In this document: positions 36,301 through 48,300 of the stretch, piece after piece | How the letters are laid out: each line of letters begins with the position of its first letter | How positions within the stretch are numbered: the stretch's first letter is position 1 | DNA from: Gnetum montanum | Lineage: Eukaryota; Streptophyta; Gnetopsida; Gnetales; Gnetaceae | Assembly: GCA_015680685.1 (NCBI GenBank) | Contig: MNCI01015696.1 | Span: 87,543-151,542, forward strand | Direction: 5' to 3' | Length of the DNA stretch: 64,000 nt | Translations under genes and position numbers: made by a program | The notes under the pieces: model-generated | What the model saw: only the letters and a program-made list of their open reading frames with translations | Database searches by the model: none | What the model was told of the DNA's origin: nothing

Positions 36301-39300
36301 CTATTTTCATTGCATGTACTTTTGGAAATGATTAAAAGTCAATATTTTTAATATCACTATTCCACGCAATTCAAAATCACAATCCATGATCTGAAATCTT
36401 AGGAATGAAAAAATGAGCTATGATCTGATCTGATTTCGTAAGTATTTTTTTTAGGGTTCTTGAATGGAGGCAGACCACCAAGCATGTTGGCTTGATTCTT
36501 GCACTTTAGAAGGTTGCCAAGATTTATACTTCTTCTTTGATACGTTGAGGTTTTCAGGTCTATAAGCAAGTTTACTGACGCAAATCCATGGTGTCCAGTC
36601 CGCTTGGTTCATGGGACATGATATGGCTCCTGGTGCTTTTGCATCCTCAGGGGTAGCTTTGTTGAAACATGGGGTTTTTGATGTACCTGATTCCCTAGTC
36701 TTTTCCAATGTTTCTATTGTTGATAATCAAGGCAGTGCTTTCAAAATTGAAGTGATTAGAGGGATAATTATACATCGGCTGCAAAGGATGCCCATGCTTC
36801 TTCTAGGAGAGAATGGATTAGGGTGGACTTGCAGATTGAATTTCAGTCTTGGCTGGAATAGTGTAGGAAGAGTTGGGAGGAAACCTGGAGGAAGCAAGCT
36901 GAGGAAAGATTGGCACATGAGGTCCATTAGCGGGTAGAAGAGATCGAGTGTAGCTACAAGAGGAAGGCTGAAGCCTACCTTGAAGACATGGAAGTCAAAC
37001 TCAAATGGGAGGCCAAAGCAATACAACAACTTATAGCAGAGGAAGTTAAGTAAAAAAGGAATAGGGAGGTCCTTGAATTACGTGTTAAGGTGGTAACTGA
37101 GATGTGAGATTGCATCAAAGTGAAGTTCTTGCAGGGTATTCAAGAGGCATGTATTAGAGAGCCAGAGGAGCTACAACTTTAGCAGGTGGAGTGCTAGGAA
37201 CAGAAAGAGATGAGGAGGTGCTTGCAACAACAATTTGTGGAAAATGCCAAGGACTAGCCAAACAACAGAAGATGTCCCTATGTGATGATGGGGGCAAATA
37301 GTGATACTTCATGGGATGATCTTTGCACCTATATTAAATGGGTCTTTGTCACCAATAATGATCCAAGAAGGTCAGTACATTCACCACGACCTGATCACGA
37401 CTCATGGCCAGCTCGTGGTATTCTCAGAATTCATTTTCTCTTTGTTTCAGATAGATCAAGACCTGTGGTGGGCTTGTGGTATAACATCATGATTTGTGGT
37501 ATTGTAGATCATGACTTACCTATAACTTGTGGTTGACTCGTGGTGGCTCAAATTGACTTTGGTAAAGCTGAAATTTCTATAGCAGCAAGATCAGAGGGGC
37601 CTTATTGCACTGCTGACCTCTAACACAACCCACCTAGGTATCAATGAAAAATAAATCCAGATTTATTCTTGAAGAGGCTAATGATTCAACATTTAAAAAA
37701 TTCCTTTTACTCAAACGAGTCATTAAGACTTCTGCAGCACTGTAAAATAAGGGTAATCTAGGTGACCAAATGGTTTTCATATTTCTGAATGTGAAAATAT
37801 GGTTATAGGTGTCCAATAGTTCAATGTGAGTGATCCTCGCCAGTTCGATTAGTTCTGATGGCTTTACATGGTATTTCTGTGAGCTGGTAAATATATTTGT
37901 TTGGATATTTTTTTATGAAATTAAATTTTCTATGTTTTCAACTTGTCCTGTTCCCCAGACTGTCAAGATGCCATTTATCATTTGCACGTAGAGTCATTGC
38001 CTCCCATAAAAAAGATCGATAATATTTTAGTGTTATTCAGGAGTTTTGTATGTTTTTAAATAAGTATTTGATACTTGAATTTAAATAAATCTTTTTTCTC
38101 TGGAAGAAAATTATTGTTTTAGAATAATGGAAAACAATAATGTTATTACATTGATAATATTATTTACAAACTATTTAATCAATGTGTTTTAGTTAGCTTT
38201 GCTTTTACATTGGCATTTTGCAGCATGATAAACCTAACCGAAGTTATTTTGTTTCTAGTCTTCTGAAATATCTGAAAAGTCACTTTTTCAGGGCGGAAAG
38301 CCACAAATGGAAGAGTAAGTAATTCAATACAAATCACATTCTATGTGTATGAACTTTTTTTTCTACTTTCAAGCGTCATTTTCTGACATCATTGGTTGCA
38401 GTTCCATTGAAATGTACCTCAGACCACCATTTGCTAATGAGAGAGCTAAAATAAGTGATTGGATCAAAGTGCGGCAATGTGGAATCAAATACTATTTATC
38501 TCTAGGTGACCAAAGAATTGTAGACAAAAATTACATCATAAGACCCAAAGTTGAGTTTGAGGTAAGAGTTGAAACATACGCTTTTGTATTTTGGATCTCG
38601 CTTAGTACATTTAACATTTTTAGTTATGTTGTTTTCCTTCTGATGCATTCCTTGCTCTTTTTTTTTTTTTTTTTTTTGGAAAAGGTTTTTGATTCAGTCA
38701 TTTTCTTAGAAAGAGGTCGGGTTATATTAATCTTAATCCAAAGAAGGTATATGGTAAAAAAAACCTAAGAATCAAACACAGCAGTAGGCCAAACAAGAAG
38801 TCTTGGCTGAGCCTAGTACATGAACACGACATAGAAAGATACTATGTGAACCACCAGAATGCGGGCCAACCATTGAAAATGACAGTGTAGAATGTTGCAA
38901 ATATAATCAACAAGGAGATGACTTCTCTCGATTACCAAACTGGACTCAAAAATGCCAAATAGACTGATCCGTAACCAACTGGGGGCTAATTGTTCTGAAG
39001 ACATCGCCTGCACGGGAAGATGACTTTTCCTGAGTAATAGGCCAAACACATTGTCGGTTTAGACCCAACGAAGAACCTAGCTATAACAGAAGTGGAAATA
39101 ATCATTGTGCATAAAGTTGACGTAGTCCGTGTTGTCTTCATCCTTTATGACGTCGTAGATAGCCTGCAACTGTTAAAAGATAATAGTCCCTTTCTCCACT
39201 TTGCTGGGTTGGTACTGTAGGGATTTTTATCTAAAAGTTGAATGAACCTGTGCCCCTGTTGCATATTTGTTGACACCGAGCTCTTGGAATGGGCAGACAT

Positions 39301-42300
39301 CCAAGATGATTATCCTATCACAAGCATCCCCTCTCATCTGATGCTGATTCTTTGCAAAATTCCTGAGGAACTTGTTCTTCTGATTTTCTTGGTGCCCAAC
39401 ACTCATCGCTAGTGTTGTTACTATCTTCCTCCTGTGCCTTCCAGAGTTGCCTCTTGTTGTTGCGGTGAGTCGGGGATGTGCATATTGTTTTGTTCCTCCT
39501 AATGGACATGCACGGCTTCTCTTGCCATCAAGGATCCCTAATAACCACCACCTACAAAGCAGTACATTTTTTTTTCTTCAATCGTCTTAAAACATGAGGC
39601 TATACTTACACTAGCAACTAATAAGGATGTGACTCATATAATGATGGGTTGATTATAAAGCTTACACGTCCTTCCCTTATTAGACTCAACAAGTTGTTGA
39701 TGAGATAAGACCTTGCCACTTCTTATAATCCTAAGGATTGATGCATTAGCTGCGTATCATGTATCTTTACTAGTACTATGATACCTTAAAGAATAGCATT
39801 AATAAGGGTCATAGCTAACACTTCCCATCACGTAGGAAGCTAGAAAATATCAAACATTTGTGGGACTCACTTGTTTCAATCTTCATTTTACAAGCAACAT
39901 CAATGGATGTGGTTGGATGTACTTCCAGTCCTCTTCCATGTTTCCACCAAACAATATCATTTAATTTATAATAGGCTTCAAATAATAGTTGGGAATAAAA
40001 AAGGGATAGGTTTCAACAACATTGCCCATGCAACTGAGGACCATCCAACTCGAAGAATCTAGTCACCATTTACCTATGAGTTGGGTTATTTTTGGGTTCT
40101 AAAATACACAAAGAAGGCCTGGTTCAATCATCATTTTTGGACTACACCTCAATATACCTCCAAGATAGGTGACAGGGGATTGTACATGAGGTGGGTACAC
40201 ACTTACAAATGATGTTTGCATCATTGAAAACCTTTTGGTGTTGTGCAACTCAACCCTCTTGAGTCCAGTCACTTAAGATATTAAATCAATGTAAGCATAT
40301 GTACAAGTAGGGTTGGATAGTGGTGTTCATCTCCACATCTAGGGCAGGCTAAATGCAAAATAAATAATCAATGCAACTCATACAGTAAAGGTATAGGGAT
40401 GAATCTATTATTATTTAAATGATTAGTTAATGATCCCTAAAACTACTACCTACTTCACACAATGCATGCTAATCAAATGCATCATCAACCTAATTAGTAG
40501 CTGTGAGTTTAGGTGGATTTCTTAACCTAGGGTGCAAAGGGCTTCTAATCATAATTCATGCATGTTAATTTTTTGGAAAGCAAATAAACATATATAATTA
40601 CACATATATTTTCTTTTTTTTCGTTACACAAATAAAAGAATATAGTTGCTAATAGAGAAATGGGGTTAGCATACTGAAATAAGAATAAATAAATAGTATT
40701 TTACGTTCCATGAAAGCAAAGTAACTGTGTCTCAAGTATGTTTTAAATGCCATAGATTTGCTCGAAGGAGAATTCTAGGCTTCCAAGATTCCACTATCCT
40801 CATTCCACACTTGAAAGAAAGTAACTGTGTCTCAAGTATGTTTTAAATGCCATAGAAGAACTAGCTTACATTATACAATAGAGAGAGTTACAACACTAGG
40901 GTTTTCTTCTCAAGGGAAAATCAGCCAATGTTTTTGTCCAACTTTAGGCATCCTAAATTTGGCAAACAAAGTCTGAATGTAGGGCTTGAATTTGTAACAA
41001 TCAAATCTTAGTTTAGGAGAGAAGTGGGCCTGAAATAAAATTGAAATTATAATGGTCAACACAGCTCATGAGAGTTGGGAATTCACAGTGTTCTCTTTCA
41101 AGTAAAGGCAAGTTTCGGTTTCTGGAATTCCTTTAATTTGAAAAGCAGAATCACAAAAAGTAAAATACCAACCATAGAATTAGATAACAGGCTTACCTTT
41201 TATCGGGCCAAAATAGAGGGTAAACACAGTCTCTATTTTCTTAAAAGAAAAAAGCGAAACAAAGGGCAGATCCACTAAGTAACTGGTATTATTATCATAT
41301 CATTTTATGGGATCAGAAAAAGGAGTAAACATTAGATAGCAAACATAAATTAAAAAAAAAAGGGATAACAGTCACTAACTAGGGGCAGTCATCAGTAAGG
41401 AATTAAAGTTTTGATTTTTGGAACAGCCAACAAGCAAAATTTCATATGCGCTCATATATTAAATAAAAAGGAGAGAAAGCAATAAAATCTGATATATACA
41501 AAGCTTGAGCACCATGATGGATTAACATGGTTCCAAACTATTGAAATCTACATCTTTAAATTTTTTTCCAGCCTTTTATATTTTCACATTGGGAGAAATG
41601 TAAGCTTGAACAAAGGAGCATTTAACAATGATTTGGGACATGACAACTCTCTTGAAAACCTCTCAAAACCTGACCCAAAAATGCTGAACAAAACAGAACA
41701 TGTGCACTTCACAAAGACACCGAAAATCATCATGCACAGTTTTTTTTTTTTTTTAAATGAGTGCTCAATGAATCCTTTGGCCATCCAATTGTGATAGACC
41801 ATGTCCCTCCAACTCTACAACATCATGTAGTGCACACAAGGAGAATGCTGTAGTTGGATAAAATGATGGGGGCTAACACCATCAAGCACCTCTAAGAACT
41901 AAGCCTTGTAGTCCACACAAGATATCTCCAACCTTGGATAGAATGATGGGGAATATTCCTCAAGAATGATTACAAAAACATGAAATACCAAGTGCACAGG
42001 ATCCAAAGAAATTGCTAACTAATAAGCCCAAAGTATGCATGCCAAAAAATAGATCCAAGACTTATGCAAGACCTCATGCATGAGTCACAACTCATAAGAA
42101 AATCCCACATGCCCTCTTAAAATAATCCTCACTTGTCTAAGCCAATACAACATTAAACACCTACTAAAAATTTCTATACAATAAGCATTTGGATTACACT
42201 TCTATACAAGATGTACTTTATTGTTTATTTGTATTTATATATTTTTTTAAAATTTTTGGTAGATGGATGATACACATGACAAATAAATAGATAAGAGAAA

Positions 42301-45300
42301 GGAGAAAGGATCACCTCTGTAGTATCAGCTGAATGCTAGTGGTTACGCTATACCTCAGAATTGGGGCAGAATGAGATCATGTAACAGCAACTGTGTCTTC
42401 CAAAGTCTCTAACCTTCACGATGCATGGCTTGGGTGAGCATAATATTGCAATGGTAGTTCTAGTGCGTTGAAGCATTAAGAGGAAGAGGAATCTTATGAT
42501 AAACAATGAGGCTACTTGTATGCATTTATATGGCGATACAAGGATAGTAGTGATCATTGATGAAGAGAATGCAGAAGGTAAATAGATAAGGTAAAAGAAT
42601 ATTCAATCCGGGAGGAACAAAACATATTTGCATAAAGAAAACAAATGAAAATTATGACACAGACCTGCATGCTTGTTAGATACAATAAGGTTTTAGGCAC
42701 ATATTGTTTATATGTTTATATGTTTGTTTTTACATATTATCATTCATATTAGTGATTTTAAAGGAATAAGAGGAAAAAGATTTTGCTAATGACATATGGT
42801 CCTATTGAGTTAGTTGAGAATTTGCTAGTCTTGAAACCTGAAGATTGACACAAGGCAAGATCTCCTACATCTATCTTTCTAACGAAATTAAGAATCATCT
42901 GTGCAACGAAGGTTATATAGTTATGGATCTCATGCCTGGTTTCATTTAAGAGTTAAAGATTAACCAAATGCTAATGATTAGCTATTGCTTTAAAAATATT
43001 GAGCTGTAGGTCATTACATTGTCTCTTTAAATATTTGCGAGATTCATGATAACCAATGAATTTACTTGCTTAAGTGCTTAGTTTTTCAAAAAAAGGGAAA
43101 TTAAAGAAAAATAAATCATATTAAGAGAACTTTAATTTCCTTAGTGATGAAAATAGCGGTGTTACTTCAATGCTAAAATAATGCAGATGGTAGCAAGAAA
43201 TATTAGTTATAAACAATTAGAAGTGGGGTTAAAAATGAACGCACATTACTTAGATGTTACGATTTTTTTTTTTGAGAAAGTAGTCGGGATTATATTAAAA
43301 GAAACTCAAAGTATGTTACAAGAGATTACAAGTGGTAGGCCATCAGGAATGGCCCCTCCGAGAGAGGGGACGACCCCCAAACCACGCAAAACCGCATCCA
43401 AGACATCAAAAACAGCAATTACAGCAGACTAGAACAGCAGGGGGGCGCCTCCCAGGAAAGCAAGGGGCACCCCCCGCATAGGGCCCCCCAGCAAGCGAGG
43501 TGGGGGGGGGGGGGGGGGCAACCACCCGGTAGAGGACCACCCATTAAGGGTTCGTTGGCAGCTGTCGGCAGGCGCAGTTGGGGTGCTCCAGCTCTTGGAG
43601 GATGTCCAGAGTGTTCTGATGGTCCTCTGTGTCCACGAAACTGGCCGCCTGCTAGATGCCCTGCATGGCCGACTCCTGTGTACTCTTGTCCTCCTGCGAA
43701 GCTCCCGCATTTGGGTGGTAGCGCGCCAAGGTTCGGCGGATGTGTTGTCTGAGTTCTGCCCAGGAGCTCTCATAGTTGATGCCAAAAATAATGTATGGGC
43801 ATCGCCCCTCCCGCAGCCATTGTCAGGCATTATGCCCGTGGGCGCGGTCAAGCTGTCTCTGCCGCTAGTCTTCCTCCTCCTGGAGTTGCTCCTACTCTGC
43901 CCGCTCCACCTGCTCACATCGTCTCTGGGCCTCCTCTTCTTGGGTTAACTCTTCCCGAACTTGGGCCTTGATTTCGTCAATGAGGTGGGCCCTGGCAGCT
44001 TCAACCATGAGCTCTTGCTGCCTAACTTGTTCCTGCTCACGTTCCGTGACTTGGGCTTCAATGTTGGCCCGGGCCTGTGCGAGGGCTTCATTCTATTTGG
44101 CTTCCCATTCTTCCCGGACTTTGTCCGCCGCCCTCTGCGTGGCCTGCTGAAGCTCCTCATTCTAGTTCCTTTGGCTAGATGTCTCTGGTGGAGGGGGGGG
44201 GGGAAGTCAGTTTGTCAGGGCGTTCGGGGGAGCGCTGCTCCCGTGGGGTCCTCCGACCCCACGTAACGGAGGAACCCCAACAGGGCCAATTGCCCCCCCG
44301 CCTGGGCACTGCTGTAGCCTGTGGCCTAGCCGAGGGGGGGGGGGGGGCCCTCCGGAGAGCCCCCCTATGGGGGGGTTGAGGACGAGGGGGGCTGCCCCCC
44401 CTCCGCCCCCCACCAGAGTGCCAGAATTAAACCAGAGTGGCTGCCGGGACACTTGAGCTTAAGGGCCTCCTTAAAGAAGCGGGGGAGGTTGACTTGGCTA
44501 CCCAACTTGAGACAGTGCAGGAAGGCGAAGTGTAGGCCTTGTAGCTTGGAGGCGTTGCCAGACTGGACGAAGAATCGGTCCACCAGATCTGCGCCTCGGG
44601 CCCATAGGCGCGGCAGGGAAGATCTGGGCACTTGTTGGCTCTTAGTTCGGGGAATGGGCCCATCAAAGAACATTTCAACGTCTTGGAGGCTGCAGGTGGA
44701 GGGCAAAATGATCTCTCCAGCGATCGGGGCCCCCAAACAGCTGGCAATCAAAGGTTCTGTAATCCAGATTTCACGCCCGCGGAAGAAGGTATGGTCGTTG
44801 ACTCAGTTGGAGAAAAACGCGTCATTTGCCAGATCTGGATACCCGACCAACCGCTGTAGAGGGTTAGACTAGCCGCACTGGGCCACCATCTGCCAAAGCG
44901 CCTCGTCCTCCTGAAACGCAGCGCAGTCCGGCTCGAAAGTGGGCGTGATTCCCATCGTCGTCTCGATTTCCTTCCACGCGGTGAGAGCTTGGGAGACCAG
45001 CCGCTGCGGAGGGGGGCGCTGTTGTTGCCGGAAAACTGCGTTATTTCGTGCCTTCCACGCTACCCATAAAAGTAGCGTGGCTCGGGAGTCACTCGTGAGG
45101 CACTTGGGGGGGGGGCCATTGCCGCCGCGTGCCACATGGCACGCATGCAAGGGCACTCAATCGCGAAGTGCTGTGCTGTTTCAGCAGTTGCGCCGCATGT
45201 AGGACACGTATCATTGTTTAGAATTCCGTGCCGCTGTAGCAGGGCCCGTATGGGCAGTGCATCGTTCTTGAGCAGCTACAGGAAGATTTTTATTTTTTCG

Positions 45301-48300
45301 GGCAGCCACCCCTGCCAGATCCGCAGCCAACTGTCCAGCCGGGGGTATTTGGCCATTAGAAGGGCCCGTGGCTCGAGGCCCCCCAGCCCAAGGTCTACAT
45401 CGCACGTGTGTGCCGGCACGGTGCCTGCCAAGGCCTAGAATCCTGCACCCCCAAGTCCTAGTGCAGATATAGGGCATTCATGATGCAGATCCATGGGATC
45501 GGTTCTCTATGCGGGCACGAAAATCGGAGCACTAACCGTTGTTGTTCCATCATCAACTTGTCCTCGAATGACGTGATGCCCAAGCCACCTACGCTTTGGG
45601 GGCGTGCCACCCGCTTCCAACGGACCAAATGGATTTTGCGCCCCCCCTTGCCCCCCTCCCAAACGAAGCTACGAATCAGTGTGTTAACTGCATTGATGAC
45701 TGCGTTTGGGGGGGTGGCCACGGCAGCCACGAAACGAGCGACTGCCATGAGGATTCTAGTAGCCACAAGCAGGNNNNNNNNNNNNNNNNNNNNNNNNNNN
45801 NNNNNNNNNNNNNNNNNNNNNNNGGGGGGAGGTAAGGGGAGGTTTTGCTATTGTGTGAGGGGGGCTTCGCGGGTGGGGTGAGCGAGGTAGAGGGGGACGA
45901 GGTTGGGGAGCATGGGGGCGGGGGTTTACTTCAGGTGGGGGGATCAGACGGGGGGCGCAAGCATCCCTTGCATCCCATGGTGACCCAATTGCCCCCCTCG
46001 AATAACTGTCGTGTCGGGGCCCTTGGCCTCACCTTGCGAAATCGACAGTCTGCTTCTCGGTGCCCGGGTTTCCCGCAACACCCGCACCCATCAGGCGTAC
46101 TCGCCTGGTTGTCCGCGCCACGTGTCGGGGTAGGGTCTGCACCACGCGTCGGGGTAGGATCCGCTCCTAGGTTCTCGAAAGCGACCTGGAGGGTTTCCTC
46201 CCCCCCAGGGAGTTCCAACACTACCTCCCAAATGAGGTCGGTCTTTGACAGACTACGCTAGATGCAGAAGCGTGCGAAGCCCATTTTCTCCATCGACCGC
46301 ATGACGCGGTTGAAGGCGATGAAGTCACCGAAAAACCCTGCAACCTTCATCAGGAACTCGAGGTTCTAGAGTTCCCAGGGAATGTCGGCCACCCGCACCC
46401 AGACTGGTGCCTGGGTGAACAAGTCGGCCTCTCGGTGTGCCCCTGGGCGCCAAGGGGTCAATGCGAGTCCCCGAGCCCCATAGAACCATGGGCCACCGAG
46501 CAGCACAGAGTCCTTGGCCTGCAGGGAGGGGAGGACAAAGAGGAGCAGGTCCTCAGATAGGCTCCGAACATCGACATCACCTACTTTCCATTGCTCCTTC
46601 ACCCATCGGTGAATGAGCTCCAGTCGCGGGCGGGACCCTCGGGAGATGAAGCGGCCAATGAGGCTTCTCTCCATTGTTCGGACACCCCTAGACGGGGGGT
46701 GGTGGACCCGCAGCCGCAAGGTGTGGTCGCTGCGGGAATGGGCCGCGATGGCACCACCGGGTTTCTTAGCCCCCAGCCCATTGGGCCCATCCTCAACAGA
46801 AGAGGCCACTGCGGTAGCTGCACCCGTTCCTGTTCCAGCAGCATTTGTAGCTCTTGCTGTTGCGGCTTCTGCAGTTTCTGCTGCTGTGGTGGTTGCTGCC
46901 GCAGCTGCTGCTCCTGCTGCTGCTCCCGCAGTTATTGTGGTTGTTGCTGTTGCTGCCGCTGCTGTTGTGCCGGTTACACCAGTTGCGCCAGTTGCTGTTG
47001 TGCTGGTTGCTGCTGCTGTTGCGCCGGTTGCTGTTGTGGTTGTCATTGTAGCTCCTGCTGATGTCACGATTTCACTGCACCTCAATATATAGATTAGAAT
47101 AGCACTTACGGTTCCAGTTGTGTAATATTTGAAAGGGATCAATGGAAACATAATGAGTATGCATACTATATCTTTTAAAGATGTTCTTTTATATGGTCTC
47201 TTCAATGAGAATAGAGACTTGTTGGCAATAGTTTGTGCATTTTTTCAACGTGTTGAATTGTGTTAAATTGATAAAATTGTTCAATGTTCCATTCAAATGA
47301 TAGAAGTGTCAGTCTCAGATCTTCTTAAAATTCAAATTTAATTCATTATTGCGCCTACACTATAAGGCTCAATTGTTTGAACTGTAGATTTTCTTTAAAA
47401 ACTCAAAGATTCTAAATTGATTTTGTCATTCTGGATGGTTTGAGCTACTCTCTTTTTCAAAACATATTTTATTTTAAACTAATTGATCATATAGAAAACT
47501 AAACTGTTACACTTGTTGGTAAGTCTGTGTGCGAAGTACAAATTCTTGAACATTGGTACGCAGGATACATAACACCAACTTTCTTAGTGTAGATAACACC
47601 AATTTTCTTAGTGCATACTTAAAAGTTGAGCCTAATGCTTGTAAGGTGAAACCTCTAAACTGTAGGTCGAGTTAATTATATCGTTCTTCCTTAGCTATAT
47701 CATGGGCTGCTTGTTAGTTAAATGTTATCATCTCATCCATCATCAGTTTATACAACTTGGAACTTTTTGAAGTGTTTTATTACTGCCATGTGTAAATCAC
47801 GAGACCGTAGCAATCTTTTGCTCATAATTCGTTTTTTAAATTGTTCCTGTTACTCTCGTTCTTCTGTTGAGTTTATCTTGAGGTCGTTTACATGCTTGTT
47901 TTTTGATTCATTATACACAGTAAACGTTCATTATCTTGAAGTCGTTTACATCCTTGTTCTACCATAGAATTTAAGTTTTTGTTTATTGAATTTTGTAGAT
48001 GCAGGGGAAACACAAATTTGGGGTTACTTTAACATTATATGTTCCCAGTTTGCATTACTGTAGACGGTGAATACTAAATTATAATAGAAATTTAACAATA
48101 TGCTTGTGGAACAGGTTGGAAAAACAACACTTGGTGGGTTACTAGCTTTAGGCTATCAAGTTGTAGCTAGCTTCAAGCGTGAAGCGATCCTGTTTGATAA
48201 TGGCAGAGTCTTTATCTGTTTAGAAAGCATTGATACACTTGAACAAACATTCATCCTTTTGAAGGGTACTGATAGAAAGGTAATATTGATGGGATCCTCA

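Larger units (their letters stand above)
43266..47059 (-). mobile_element. LINE E, J-domain LINE with natural 5' end, gap inside
   Basis: Target duplication GATGTTACGATTT (43253-43265) and GATGTCACGATTT (47060-47072), one mismatch. The 5' end is only about 13 bases ahead of the ORF1 ATG (47046). ORF1 lies on one side and the RT C-terminus onward on the other side of a 50-N gap, with the 5' part of ORF2 missing. Confidence 0.87.

Noticed and set aside
46591-47061. Plus-strand ORF very rich in Cys and Ser, metallothionein-like
   Set aside because: It is the antisense of the Ala/Thr triplet tract of LINE E ORF1, whose minus-strand frame continues into the DUF4283-like domain.
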